Source of the DNA: Anaerolineaceae bacterium UBA4775
GTDB taxonomy: Bacteria; Chloroflexota; Anaerolineae; Anaerolineales; Anaerolineaceae
NCBI GenBank assembly: GCA_002403205.1
Contig: DHHJ01000013.1
Span: forward strand, 1-61,588
Direction: 5' to 3'
DNA: 61,588 nucleotides
How positions within the stretch are numbered: position 1 is the first letter of the stretch; every line of letters starts with the position of its first letter. The notes beneath the pieces are model-generated. The model was given only the letters and a program-made list of their open reading frames with translations, was not told the DNA's origin and ran no database searches. Positions 51,658 through 61,565 of this stretch are shown in pieces. The position numbers were made by a program, and so were the translations under genes.

Positions 51658-52185
51658 TTACGCGGCATATTTTTCGGTACCTGTGACCGCGATGATCTCC
51701 CCGTAATAAATGCGGTGATAATCCTGATGGGGGTAGATATGATGGATGCTTTTATCCAGGAATTGGGCCGGGTTGAGGTCATTGGCATACATCTTGCGGC
51801 ATTCGATCACCAGGTCTGCTTCGGTAAAGGAGGGCGCTGCGACCTGCTGGGAGGCTTCCGGAGTCAGCTCGGCGGTGGCGATTTTGTCGCCATCACGCCC
51901 TGAGCGGGAGCCTAACAGTGAGAGGGCATCGTGATAGCGATCTGGAAACGCCGAAACGGTGAAGGTCTCGAATTTCTCCATAAACTGGAAGGTGTAGCGG
52001 CCATGTCTGACGGCAACAAACACGAAGGGTCTCCGCCACATGGTACCCAGGGCGCCCCAGCCAATGGTCATGGCATTGTAATCGCCTTTGTCAAAATCCC
52101 CCGATGTTAAGAGCGCCCAGCGGTGATGGAACAGGTCGTGGGGTTGTATTTGCAGGTTTGAGATGTCAATGAGTTGCCTGTGCAT
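51658..52185 (-). CDS. Flavin reductase / flavoredoxin-like FMN-binding protein
   Basis: 175 residues. RWALLTSGDFDKGDYNAMTIGWGALGTMWRRPFVFVAVRHGRYT is the start of the flavin reductase-like split barrel with the FMN contact region; AFPDRYHDALSLLGSRSGRDGDK follows. It should bind FMN and pass electrons from NAD(P)H or a partner protein; no specific substrate can be named. The ATG has GGAGGATCC. It converges with the Vps62-like gene and diverges from ruvB. Confidence 0.78.
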   Translation of the reverse strand: MHRQLIDISNLQIQPHDLFHHRWALLTSGDFDKGDYNAMTIGWGALGTMWRRPFVFVAVRHGRYTFQFMEKFETFTVSAFPDRYHDALSLLGSRSGRDGDKIATAELTPEASQQVAAPSFTEADLVIECRKMYANDLNPAQFLDKSIHHIYPHQDYHRIYYGEIIAVTGTEKYAA

Positions 52186-52346
52186 GGATCCTCCGCAGTG
52201 ATTATGCTGGCTATGATGATACCATTTTCAGATGGATTGGTTTCAGGTTCAGCATGGGTCTTTTTCCTTGTTTATCATCCGTACCCATAGCATTAAGCTG
52301 CTTGGCAAAGATCGCCTGTTGACCGAGGGAAAATGGTATGTTCGGG

Positions 52347-52352
52347 TATAAT
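52347..52352 (+). promoter_or_regulatory. -10 element placing transcription start at the ruvB start codon
   Basis: TATAAT with a predicted start at about 52359, one base before the ATG at 52360. TTGACC at 52319-52324 is 22 bases upstream, too far for a normal -35. No ribosome binding site precedes ruvB, which fits a leaderless transcript. Confidence 0.45.
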
Positions 52353-52359
52353 CGTCCCT

Positions 52360-53391
52360 ATGATGGAAAAATCGACCGACCGCATCACCGATGGTGAGAT
52401 TCACCCTGAGGATCACTTTGACCGTGCGTTACGCCCTGCAAACTTGGCGGAAATGATCGGCCAGACGCAGATCAAAGAGAATTTGCAGATCTTGATCGAC
52501 GCGGCCAAACTGCGCTCAGAGGCGCTGGATCATGTCCTCTTTTATGGTCCGCCTGGACTGGGGAAGACCACCTTGGCGCATATCCTGGCAACTGAGATGG
52601 GGGTCAACATCAAAGTGACTTCCGGGCCGGCGATTGAACGGGCGGGCGACTTGGCGGCGATCCTGACGAACCTGCATCAGGGCGATATTTTATTCATTGA
52701 TGAGATTCATCGTCTGGGCAGGGTGGTGGAGGAGGTGCTTTACCCCGCCATGGAGGATTTTTCCCTGGATATTGTGATCGGAAAGGGCCCTGCTGCCCGT
52801 TCGATTCGGCTGAAGTTGCCGCATTTCACCGTGGTCGGCGCGACAACCCGCCTGGCACTGATCACCTCACCCCTGCGTGCCCGGTTTGGGGCCACATATC
52901 GCCTGGATTATTACGAAACCGATGCGCTGGTCGAGATCATACAACGCGGGGCAAAACTGCTCCAGGTTGCGTATGATGACCAGGGTGTTCACGAGATTGC
53001 CCGGCGCGCCCGGGGCACCCCTCGGGTGGCGCTGCGCATGCTGCGGCGGGTGCGGGATTATGCCCAGGTAAGGGCGGACGGAAAAATCAGCGGGTTGGTT
53101 TCAAAAGCTGCCCTCGACCTGCTCAATATTGATGGTCAGGGCCTGGATGAACTGGATCGGCGTGTGTTGTTGTGTGTGATCGAAAAATATGACGGCGGTC
53201 CGGTGGGGTTGAACACGATTGCTGCTTCAGTGAGCGAGGAACCGGATACGATCATGGATGTGGTTGAGCCTTATCTCCTGCAGTTAGGCTTCCTGGAGCG
53301 CACATCCCAGGGGCGGCAGGTGACCCGCAATGCCTATGAACATTTAGGACTGGATTATCTCCAACAAGACTCACAGCAAAAACTCTTCTGA
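52360..53391 (+). CDS. ruvB: Holliday junction branch-migration helicase RuvB
   Basis: 343 residues. AAA+ ATPase that drives branch migration with RuvA. Walker A is GPPGLGKTT (about 61-69), Walker B is ILFIDEIHRL, the arginine-finger region includes GATTRLALITSPLRARFG, and the C-terminal winged helix ends YLLQLGFLERTSQGRQVT. Two ATGs, 52360 and 52363, are both usable; the open frame further upstream (52333) precedes the predicted transcript start. ruvA and ruvC are not in the window. Its TGA overlaps or abuts queA. Confidence 0.97.
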   Translation: MMEKSTDRITDGEIHPEDHFDRALRPANLAEMIGQTQIKENLQILIDAAKLRSEALDHVLFYGPPGLGKTTLAHILATEMGVNIKVTSGPAIERAGDLAAILTNLHQGDILFIDEIHRLGRVVEEVLYPAMEDFSLDIVIGKGPAARSIRLKLPHFTVVGATTRLALITSPLRARFGATYRLDYYETDALVEIIQRGAKLLQVAYDDQGVHEIARRARGTPRVALRMLRRVRDYAQVRADGKISGLVSKAALDLLNIDGQGLDELDRRVLLCVIEKYDGGPVGLNTIAASVSEEPDTIMDVVEPYLLQLGFLERTSQGRQVTRNAYEHLGLDYLQQDSQQKLF

Positions 53392-53408
53392 TGGGGCGCG
53401 GATCTGTC

Positions 53409-54431
53409 ATGCACATTGACGACTTTGACTACGATCTCCCCCAGGACCGGATAGCACAGACCCCTTTGACACCCCGGCATGAGTCGCGCCTGATGGTGAT
53501 CAACCGGGCAGACGAGGTCATTGAACACACCACGTTTTGGCAGATTGACCAGTACCTTTCACCAGGTGATGTTTTGGTCCTTAACGAGACACGGGTGATC
53601 CCCGCCCGCATTCACGGCAAGAAACAGCCAGGAGGAGGCAAGGTTGAGCTGCTCCTGCTGGACCGGGAGGATCACACCACCTGGACGGCCATGGTGGGCG
53701 GAAAGGGCTTGTCCCCTGGCAGAAGGATAGCCATCGATGGTGGCCCAGACGCGGAGATCGTCTCTGTGTTGGACGGACCTAAACGACGGGTGCGCTTCGA
53801 TGAGCCGATTGAGCCCTATTTTGACAAAGTTGGGCACGTTCCTCTGCCACCATACATTCACACACAATTGGATGACCCGGAACGCTATCAGACCGTATAT
53901 TCAAAAACGCCGGGTTCCTCTGCCGCACCGACGGCAGGACTGCATTTTACACCGCCTCTGATGGAAAAACTGGAACATAAAGGGGTTGAATTTACCAGGC
54001 TGACCCTGCATGTTGGGCTGGATACTTTTGCCCCGGTAACTGAAACAGACCCGCGGGAGCACAAAATCCACACTGAATGGTGTGAGCTTGACCCGCAAGC
54101 AGCACAACGTATCAATGCTGCCAAAGCGGAAGGTAAACGGGTGGTGGCCGTGGGGACCACCAGCGTGCGCACGCTGGAGACCGCTGCCCGAGGGAGCGCA
54201 GGTGAGGATGCCGTCAGCCCGATATCAGGCCCCACGGATTTGTTTATCCTGCCGGGGTTTGAGTTCAAAGCAGTTGACTGCCTGATCACTAATTTTCACC
54301 TGCCAAAATCCACCTTGTTGATGCTGGTCAGTGCTTTTGCCAGCCGGGAGTTGATCTTTCATGCCTACCAAACTGCGATTGAGAGGCAGTACCGGTTTTA
54401 CTCCTTCGGAGATGCCATGCTGATTATTTGA
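53409..54431 (+). CDS. queA: S-adenosylmethionine:tRNA ribosyltransferase-isomerase QueA
   Basis: 340 residues from ATG 53409; ATG 53391 overlaps the ruvB stop (TGATG) and adds six residues. The family N-terminus starts MHIDDFDYDLP. RLMVINR, NETRVIPARI, a central SSAAPTAGLHFT and a late VDCLITNFHLPKSTLLMLVSAFA are diagnostic. It moves ribose from SAM to preQ1-tRNA to form epoxyqueuosine. ruvB-queA is a frequent pairing in bacteria. No terminator is seen after it. Confidence 0.96.
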   Translation: MHIDDFDYDLPQDRIAQTPLTPRHESRLMVINRADEVIEHTTFWQIDQYLSPGDVLVLNETRVIPARIHGKKQPGGGKVELLLLDREDHTTWTAMVGGKGLSPGRRIAIDGGPDAEIVSVLDGPKRRVRFDEPIEPYFDKVGHVPLPPYIHTQLDDPERYQTVYSKTPGSSAAPTAGLHFTPPLMEKLEHKGVEFTRLTLHVGLDTFAPVTETDPREHKIHTEWCELDPQAAQRINAAKAEGKRVVAVGTTSVRTLETAARGSAGEDAVSPISGPTDLFILPGFEFKAVDCLITNFHLPKSTLLMLVSAFASRELIFHAYQTAIERQYRFYSFGDAMLII

Positions 54432-54506
54432 GCCGTTCCTGGTGCAAAAATTGCATCTGTGGCTGTGAAAGCGTTAATATTTTATACTTTTCTAATAAAA
54501 AATAGT

Positions 54507-54535
54507 TACGGCAGCGCCTGATAAATGCTATAATT
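54507..54535 (+). promoter_or_regulatory. Promoter of clpC
   Basis: TTACGG (54507-54512), a 17-base spacer and TATAAT (54530-54535) in an A+T-rich stretch. The predicted start is about 54542, a 44-base leader to the ATG. No CIRCE or CtsR operator is seen. Confidence 0.5.
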
Positions 54536-54585
54536 CAATTGTTCTAAAAGATTCGTTCTTTCATAACACAAGGACAAGTACAATT

Positions 54586-57057
54586 ATGATGCGATTTGAT
54601 CGTTTTACCGAACGAGCCCAGGAAGCTGCTCAGCGTGCAGCGGAGATCATCCAGCGGTATGGGCACAACCAAATAGATACAGAACACATCCTGTTAGCGC
54701 TGATCGAGCAGCCCCAGGGTGTGATCTCACAACTGCTTGAGATCCTGAAAATCGACAGCGAAAACTTCAAAGAACGTTTGGATTACATCCTGCGCACCAG
54801 CCCCAAGGCAAACATCTTTGGAGGGGGCGCGGGCCAGGTGTTCATCACACCGAGGGTCAAACGGATTGTCGACCAGGCCAACCAGGAAGCCAACCGCCTG
54901 AAGGACGAATACATCTCTACGGAGCACCTCTTCCTGGCGATTTTGAGCGAAAGAAACACACCGGCCTCCCGGTTGCTGGAGGATTTAGGGATCACCCGCC
55001 AGCGGGTGATGGACGCGATTGATGATCTGCGCGGCGGTCAATCTGTGACCGATCCAAAAGCCGAATCGCGCTACCGCACCCTGGAGAAATATTCCCGTGA
55101 CTTAACCCAGCTGGCCCGTGAGGGCAAATTGGACCCGGTGATTGGCCGGGATATCGAGATCATGCGCCTGATTCAAATCCTGTGCCGGCGAACGAAAAAC
55201 AACCCGGTTTTGATTGGTGAAGCCGGTGTGGGAAAAACTGCCATCGTGGAGGGTTTATCTCAAAAGGTGGCCACCAATGATGTTCCTGAAATCCTGATGG
55301 GAAAACGGGTCGTTTCCCTCGACCTGGGTGCCATGATTGCCGGTTCCCGCTTCCGCGGCGAATTTGAGGAACGCCTGAAAGCTGCCATTGAGGAGATTCA
55401 GCGCTCAGAGGGTGAGATCATCCTGTTCATTGATGAGCTGCATACCGTGGTCGGCGCGGGTGCTGCACAAGGTGCGATGGACGCCTCCAGCATGCTCAAA
55501 CCTGCCCTCGCACGTGGCGAGCTGCAATGTGTTGGAGCAACCACGTTGGACGAGTATCACAAATACATCGAAAAAGACGCAGCCCTGGAACGCCGCTTTG
55601 CCCCAGTTTATGTCGAAGAGCCCTCCGTTGAGGACACGATCGAGATGCTGAGGGGCTTGAGAGATCGTTACGAAGCCCACCACAAGGTAACCTTCTCCGA
55701 TGAAGCCCTGGTTCAGGCGGCTAAACTGTCTGCACGCTATGTGACAGACCGGCGGTTGCCCGACAAAGCGATTGACCTGGTAGACGAAGCTGCTGCCAAG
55801 CTGCGGGTAGCCCTTTACTCGCTGCCCGACGAGCTGAAGGAAATGAAGAGCGAGATTGACCGGTTATTGAAAGAAGAAGAACATGCGGGAGTGGAGCGGG
55901 ATTATGAACGCGCGGCCCTGATGAAATCTGAACGCTTGCGCATTGAAGATCAGTTCAACCATGAGCGTGACCGCTGGGAACAGGACCACAAGCTGGACGA
56001 GGTTGTGGATGTCAACGACATCACCGAGGTGATCAACCAGTGGACCGGTATCCCCGTCTCCCAAATGCTGGAAGACGAAAAGGACAAGCTGCTGCAAATG
56101 GAAGAACGTCTGCATGAACGGCTGATCGGCCAATCCAAGGCTGTTGAAGCTGTGGCAGATGCGATCCGGCGAGCCCGGAGCGGCTTGAAGGACCCACGCA
56201 GGCCGATTGGCTCCTTTATTTTCATCGGACCCTCGGGTGTGGGCAAGACGGAACTGGCTAAAGCCCTGGCAGAGTTTATGTTCGATGATGAAGATGCCAT
56301 GGTACGCATTGACATGAGCGAATACCGCGAGCAGCATTCTGTCTCACGCTTGTTTGGCGCCCCGCCTGGGTACGTAGGCTATGAAGAGGGCGGGCAGCTG
56401 ACCGAAGCTGTGCGCCGGCGGCCTTACCGGGTGGTATTGTTTGATGAGATCGAAAAAGCACACCCTGAAGTATGGAACGCCTTGCTGCAGATCTTGGATG
56501 ATGGACGCCTGACGGATGGCCAGGGGCGGGTGGTCGACTTCCGCAATACGGTTTTGATCATGACCAGCAACCTGGGCACAGAATATGTGACTAAAGGCGG
56601 CACGTTAGGATTCCTGGGGTCGACGGATGAGGGTGATAAAGCAGATAAAGAGAAGATCGAAAAAGCGCTCAAAGGTGCTTTCCGGCCTGAGTTCTTAAAC
56701 CGGATTGACGAGATCATCTTGTTCTCACCTTTATCGAAAGCCAATATGGAAAAAATCGTGGCTTTGCAGATGAAGGACATCCAAGCCCGGCTGGCAGATC
56801 ATGGGTTGCGGGTTGAATTGACTGAGGAAGCCATACAATGGCTGGCCAACGAAGGCTATGACCCGGCTTTTGGCGCACGCCCCCTCAAACGAGCGCTCCA
56901 AAAACATGTGGAAAGCCCACTTTCCATCAGCCTGCTCTCCGGTGAATTTGTCCATGGCGATACCGTACTGGTTGACATTGGGGACGGTCAACCGGTATTC
57001 AAGAAAAAAGAAACCGTGGATATCCCTGAGATGGATCAAGCCGAACTCATGGGCTGA
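54586..57057 (+). CDS. clpC: ATP-dependent Clp protease ATP-binding subunit ClpC
   Basis: 823 residues. Two Clp N-terminal repeats (about 1-150), AAA-1 with GEAGVGKT at 211-218, a UVR motif region (about 420-455), and AAA-2 with GPSGVGKT near 551. The C-terminal D2-small domain ends YDPAFGARPLKRALQKHV. It unfolds proteins for ClpP; no clpP or mcsA/mcsB/ctsR is adjacent, so regulation by that system cannot be seen. ATG-ATG start; AAGGAC lies upstream. Confidence 0.96.
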   Translation: MMRFDRFTERAQEAAQRAAEIIQRYGHNQIDTEHILLALIEQPQGVISQLLEILKIDSENFKERLDYILRTSPKANIFGGGAGQVFITPRVKRIVDQANQEANRLKDEYISTEHLFLAILSERNTPASRLLEDLGITRQRVMDAIDDLRGGQSVTDPKAESRYRTLEKYSRDLTQLAREGKLDPVIGRDIEIMRLIQILCRRTKNNPVLIGEAGVGKTAIVEGLSQKVATNDVPEILMGKRVVSLDLGAMIAGSRFRGEFEERLKAAIEEIQRSEGEIILFIDELHTVVGAGAAQGAMDASSMLKPALARGELQCVGATTLDEYHKYIEKDAALERRFAPVYVEEPSVEDTIEMLRGLRDRYEAHHKVTFSDEALVQAAKLSARYVTDRRLPDKAIDLVDEAAAKLRVALYSLPDELKEMKSEIDRLLKEEEHAGVERDYERAALMKSERLRIEDQFNHERDRWEQDHKLDEVVDVNDITEVINQWTGIPVSQMLEDEKDKLLQMEERLHERLIGQSKAVEAVADAIRRARSGLKDPRRPIGSFIFIGPSGVGKTELAKALAEFMFDDEDAMVRIDMSEYREQHSVSRLFGAPPGYVGYEEGGQLTEAVRRRPYRVVLFDEIEKAHPEVWNALLQILDDGRLTDGQGRVVDFRNTVLIMTSNLGTEYVTKGGTLGFLGSTDEGDKADKEKIEKALKGAFRPEFLNRIDEIILFSPLSKANMEKIVALQMKDIQARLADHGLRVELTEEAIQWLANEGYDPAFGARPLKRALQKHVESPLSISLLSGEFVHGDTVLVDIGDGQPVFKKKETVDIPEMDQAELMG

Positions 57058-57077
57058 AATTCATTGCTGAAACAGCG

Positions 57078-57111
57078 CAAGCCTGGCCTTATCGCCAGGC
57101 TTGTTCCTTTT
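57078..57111 (+). terminator. Rho-independent terminator between clpC and the convergent signalling gene
   Basis: A perfect 10-base stem (57078-57087 with 57094-57103), a 6-base loop and a T-rich tail (TTCCTTTT). It sits 20 bases after clpC and 18 before the opposite stop codon. Confidence 0.88.
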
Positions 57112-57121
57112 AATGGTTGGG

Positions 57122-60100
57122 TTATGCCTGGTTTTCTCGTGAGATCACGATCAGGGTGACGTCATCCAGCCGTGGTGATGACCCGGTGAAAGCCTGAACG
57201 CCTTCAAGGATGCTGTTGCGATAGTCTTCAGCATGGGTGGAGAACCCGCTCTCCAGAGTCTTGTAAAAGCGTTCAAGCCCGTAAAATTCACCTTTTTCAT
57301 TTTGTGCTTCAGTGATCCCATCGGTGTAGAGTACCAAAACCTCACCTGGATTAAGCTCGATGGTTTCCTGGGCCCAGGTGCTTTCCTTGAAAATGCCAAC
57401 TAATGTTCCGGTTTTCTCCAGGGGGGTGATATTCACCTGATCCTTGCTCTTCTGCAGCAAGAATGGGGGGTTATGCCCTGCATTCACATACGAGAAGGTG
57501 CCCTGGGCAGGATCGAGGATTCCAAAAACCACGGTCAGGAAGATGCCTTGCTGGGTATCGGTGAGGATGCGCCGGTTGACTTGGTTGAGCACCTGTTCCG
57601 GGCTGAGGTGGTTTTCCCCAGCATAGGTGCGGATCAGGGTGCGGCTCATGGCCATATACAGGGCAGCGCCTGCACCTTTATCGCCCACATCGGCGATGAC
57701 CACGCCCAACTGATTGTTTTCCAGGGGGATAAAATCGTAAAAATCGCCGGAGGTCTCGCGTGCAGGCAGCAAGACACCTGATACTTTGTACCCGGGGATC
57801 TGAGGTGAATGGGTGGGGATGATGGTATGCTGCACCCTGCCAGCCTGGGCTAATTCCTCTGTGATCTTGCGGTGGGCAATGGCCTGGTCACGGGATAACT
57901 GTTTGACCTGGCGCAGCCTTTCGATGATCACATCGGTGTAGAACTCAACATCCATCTCTCTGAATTCTGCCAGGGCTTCCCTGAGATAGTTTTGCGCCTG
58001 GTCGATATCTTCCGGGTTGTTCCTAACGAGGAGAATATCACCCATTTCAAGCCAAACGCGGGCACGCCACCATCGCCCTTCCATTTTATCGAGCAGGCGG
58101 TCCAAATCAGCCAGGTACGCCAATGCCTTTTCATGATTTCCTTGACGCGATTCAATTCTTGCCTGTGCATGAAGGATCCTGACCCGATCGTGCATTGTGG
58201 GCTGATTGCGGTACGCTCTTTCAGCTTTGTTTAACGCATCTTTGGCTTTATCGAAATCGCCATTTGAGGCATAAATATCACATTTGAGGCAGAAGTAGGG
58301 CACTTTTGAGATGTTAAGGTCATTTTTTGAATGCTTTTGCACCTCATCGAGCATACTCAGTGCTATATCGACATCGCTCGCGTGGTTGACCGAGTCGCTC
58401 AGCAGGTGAGGTTCGAAGAGGGTTTCGGCCAGGGCACGGTGTGCTTCAAGCAAGTGAACCTGATCGCTCACCTGGCGACTGCGATCGATCAGGTCGGTGA
58501 ATGTTTCAGCCGCCTGGTTGAATCTCCCTTTGAGACGCTGCAGGTTGCCCTTCAGGTAGGTTAAGGAGAGTGCATTTTCTGAAAGCTGATCTGCTGACTG
58601 GCGGTTCATTTGGTCGAGCTGGGCGAGCCGCTCATCCGCATCGACAAAATCTGCCAGCCATAAAGATGCGCTGGTGATGGTCTGGTTGATCAGGAATTCG
58701 TCAGAAATGCCGCCGACCTTTTTTCCGAGCTGAATGGCACGCATACGGTAGTCACGCGCCTGCCGCACTTCGCCCAGGTTATCAATCACTGCGGCCAGGT
58801 TGATGTAAGCCCGTGAAGCAGGTCCGTAGAGGTTGTTCGACTCACTGATCTTGACTGCCATTTTAAGGGCGTCGATGGCTTGCTGAGGTTTGGTTGTGGG
58901 AAGGATGCCGATCGTGGCCAGGGCTTCTGCCTGAACATCCACAGCACCTAAATGGTTAGCCATTTCGAGGGATTGCTCACTGAAGGCGCGGGCTTTTTCA
59001 GGTTGATCGTTGAAGAGGTAAGCCCGCCCGGTCTCATGGATCAGGTAGGCGATGTCGGGGCTTTCATCTGCGCCTTGGATGGCTTTTAGTCCCTCAAGAC
59101 AAATTTCAAGGCTGTGTTTGGGGTCGTATCCCCACCAGGCCGAACGCGCCGACCAGGCATAGACCCTAGCCAGGCGATCGATTTGGCCTTGTTCTCGCAA
59201 ATGTTGGATGGCATTTTTCCATGCCCTGATGGCTTCACGATGCTTCCCCTGCTGGGCAAGCGCTTCCCCTAAATCCGTATAAAGGTGCGCAAGCTGTTCG
59301 GAATCTGAGGCCAGCTGGACCGCCCTCGAAAAATGGGCTTCCGCTTCGGCGGTGGCATAGGCATCCATTGAAACATGCCCGGCCATGTCCAGGTAGTGGA
59401 GGGCTTTTTCGTGGTCCCCGGCCTCGATGAAATGGTGCGCCAGCTGAGATGCCAAATGGTCTGACTGATCGGGATAGAGGTCTTCCAGGGCAAGGCCAAC
59501 GCTTCTGTGCAGTTCAACCCGGTCAGGTTCAACGATGGAGTGATAGGCTGCGTCATGTAGCAGAATATGGTGGAACCTGTAGGTTAGTGCGGGTTTCACT
59601 TCAGCAACATTGATCATCATGATGGCTTCAAGAATGTTCAATTGCTCAAAGAGGTCGACCTTTGGGGCATGTTCCTTCATGACGTGCTTGATGGCTTTTT
59701 CGGGGAAATGGCGCCCGATCACACTGGCAATGCGCAAGGTCAACCGGGCATCATCAGGCAACCGGTCGATCCGAGCGGTGAGCAAGCCTTGCAGGCTATC
59801 AGGGATTTTGTTTTCATCGATTTCCGAGGAGACAATGTAACTTTCCCCCCGCTTTATGAGGACACCTTCGTTGATCAGCATCAGGATCAATTCCTCGATG
59901 AAGTAGGGATTGCCTTCCGATTTCCGCAACACGGCTTTTTGGACGACTTGCGGGATGTTTTTCGAGTTGATCAACTGCTCAATGAAGGATCGGCTCTCCT
60001 CTTCAGAGAGGTTATCCAGTCTGACCTGGGTTAATCGCAGCCCAATTCTCTCGCGGGCAGTCTGGACCAGGTTCCAGCCGACAGAATCATGTTCCTGGCG

Positions 60101-61477
60101 GGAAACCAGGCAGAACAGGATCGGTGAGGAGGAAGTTATTGAAAGCAGGTCACTCAGCAGATCGACGGATGATACATCAGCCCATTGCAGGTCTTCCAGG
60201 ATGACGACCAGGGGTTGCTTATCCGAAAGGCAGCGGAGCAGGGTTTGCACTGACTGCAGGTATTTCAGACGCAGTTCTTGGGCGGGTAACAGATGGATTT
60301 GGGCTTCCTCCTGGTCGGAAAGCTCCAGGTCAAGGAAGTGTGCCAGGTAGAGCTCCAGGTTTTCTTCGTCCGGGCAAATTTCCTGCTGGATTGCTGTGCG
60401 CAAGATCTCTTTTACGCTCGAATCTGGTGTGGTTTCGGAAATGTCCACGGCGGCACGTATGAGGTTTTTGAGCAGTTGGTAGGTTGAATCCTGGCCAAAG
60501 GCATGGCTATGGGCTTCCACCCAGCGCAACGGCGAAGTTTGATGGAGCGATCGCAGGCTGCGCTTCCATTCGAGGATCAGCCTAGATTTTCCGATTCCCG
60601 GTTCTCCTAAAACCACGCCCACCCGGCCCAATCCAGCCAGCACGGTTTCAGTGAGTTCAAGCAGCATTTCCAGTTCTTTTTGACGCCCAATTAATTCGGT
60701 GACCTGGGAGATGGGCACACGATGGATGATTTCATTGCGTTCATTGATCTGGTCAACCTGGTAGAGATCCAGGCCTTCTCCAGTGTCTTGACAGGCGACC
60801 TCTTCTAATTTAGTGCCTGTGATGTACGAACGAATGAAGCGGTAGGTATCTTCAAACAGGATGATTCTGTTGAGGGGGATGTTTTCATTTAAAACCAGGT
60901 CGATGCATTGTATGGTTTGATTAAGGGATTGGAACTCGAACTTGAGGTTTGATTTGATACTGCCAATCATGATTGGACCGGTATTCAGCACAATTTTCAT
61001 CTGAAGGCGAAGATCGTATTTCGTTTTGAGGATGTTGTTATATTCATTAATTTCCTCAATAACCATTGAGGCTGCGTAAACAGCCCTGATGGGGTCGTTT
61101 TCATGCGAGATTGGCGCCCCAAAAAAGGCAAGCAGGGTTTTATCCCACAGTTTTGCGATTGCACCCTCAAATTCAAAAATCCGTTTGGTGATCCGATCGA
61201 GCGTTTCGTTCAGGACGTGAGGAGAGTCATCTTCGGGGATTTTTTCGTTGAACTCATCGAGATTTGCGATCGTGAACATGATCGCGGTCACGGTTCGGCG
61301 CTCTTTCGCGAGGTAGGGGGCTGAGCGCACTTTACGAACGAGCAACGGCGGCGCGAATGTAGCTAACCGTGAAAAGTAAAGCTCTTCCCTTTGGGTGTGA
61401 ACCGATACTGGATGACCACATGCCGGGCACACATGTTTTCCAAGGCCAAGTTCAGATTGACAAAATGTGCATTTCAT
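57122..61477 (-). CDS. Giant signalling protein: zinc ribbon, cyclase-like domain, AAA ATPase, TPRs, SpoIIE phosphatase
   Basis: 1451 residues. Zinc ribbon: CxxC at 3/6 and 17/20. A class III adenylate-cyclase-like domain (about 60-240) has FFGAPISHENDPIRAVYAA; the first metal Asp is missing (FTIAN for FADL) and the GD pair reads WD, so cyclase activity is unlikely. AAA_16-type ATPase: P-loop GEPGIGKS (291-298), a VILEDLQWAD Walker B. A long TPR region (about 700-1200) and a complete PP2C/SpoIIE domain follow (SGDFYDF, IADVGDKGAGAA, YVNAGHNPP, VLYTDGITEAQN, RLDDVTLIVI). It likely reads a ligand and dephosphorylates an anti-sigma antagonist; no such partner is adjacent. Confidence 0.9.
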   Translation of the reverse strand: MKCTFCQSELGLGKHVCPACGHPVSVHTQREELYFSRLATFAPPLLVRKVRSAPYLAKERRTVTAIMFTIANLDEFNEKIPEDDSPHVLNETLDRITKRIFEFEGAIAKLWDKTLLAFFGAPISHENDPIRAVYAASMVIEEINEYNNILKTKYDLRLQMKIVLNTGPIMIGSIKSNLKFEFQSLNQTIQCIDLVLNENIPLNRIILFEDTYRFIRSYITGTKLEEVACQDTGEGLDLYQVDQINERNEIIHRVPISQVTELIGRQKELEMLLELTETVLAGLGRVGVVLGEPGIGKSRLILEWKRSLRSLHQTSPLRWVEAHSHAFGQDSTYQLLKNLIRAAVDISETTPDSSVKEILRTAIQQEICPDEENLELYLAHFLDLELSDQEEAQIHLLPAQELRLKYLQSVQTLLRCLSDKQPLVVILEDLQWADVSSVDLLSDLLSITSSSPILFCLVSRQEHDSVGWNLVQTARERIGLRLTQVRLDNLSEEESRSFIEQLINSKNIPQVVQKAVLRKSEGNPYFIEELILMLINEGVLIKRGESYIVSSEIDENKIPDSLQGLLTARIDRLPDDARLTLRIASVIGRHFPEKAIKHVMKEHAPKVDLFEQLNILEAIMMINVAEVKPALTYRFHHILLHDAAYHSIVEPDRVELHRSVGLALEDLYPDQSDHLASQLAHHFIEAGDHEKALHYLDMAGHVSMDAYATAEAEAHFSRAVQLASDSEQLAHLYTDLGEALAQQGKHREAIRAWKNAIQHLREQGQIDRLARVYAWSARSAWWGYDPKHSLEICLEGLKAIQGADESPDIAYLIHETGRAYLFNDQPEKARAFSEQSLEMANHLGAVDVQAEALATIGILPTTKPQQAIDALKMAVKISESNNLYGPASRAYINLAAVIDNLGEVRQARDYRMRAIQLGKKVGGISDEFLINQTITSASLWLADFVDADERLAQLDQMNRQSADQLSENALSLTYLKGNLQRLKGRFNQAAETFTDLIDRSRQVSDQVHLLEAHRALAETLFEPHLLSDSVNHASDVDIALSMLDEVQKHSKNDLNISKVPYFCLKCDIYASNGDFDKAKDALNKAERAYRNQPTMHDRVRILHAQARIESRQGNHEKALAYLADLDRLLDKMEGRWWRARVWLEMGDILLVRNNPEDIDQAQNYLREALAEFREMDVEFYTDVIIERLRQVKQLSRDQAIAHRKITEELAQAGRVQHTIIPTHSPQIPGYKVSGVLLPARETSGDFYDFIPLENNQLGVVIADVGDKGAGAALYMAMSRTLIRTYAGENHLSPEQVLNQVNRRILTDTQQGIFLTVVFGILDPAQGTFSYVNAGHNPPFLLQKSKDQVNITPLEKTGTLVGIFKESTWAQETIELNPGEVLVLYTDGITEAQNEKGEFYGLERFYKTLESGFSTHAEDYRNSILEGVQAFTGSSPRLDDVTLIVISRENQA

Positions 61478-61515
61478 TGGATACTCGCTCGAATATAAAA
61501 AGCAAATTAGGATAA

Positions 61516-61544
61516 ATTATATCATAAATGTCAACAAAGTCCAA
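61516..61544 (-). promoter_or_regulatory. Promoter of the giant signalling gene
   Basis: Read leftward: TTGGAC (61544-61539), a 17-base spacer, consensus TATAAT (61521-61516). Predicted start about 61509, a 32-base leader. Confidence 0.7.
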
Positions 61545-61565
61545 AAGATTGGTGTTAGCTCCTTA

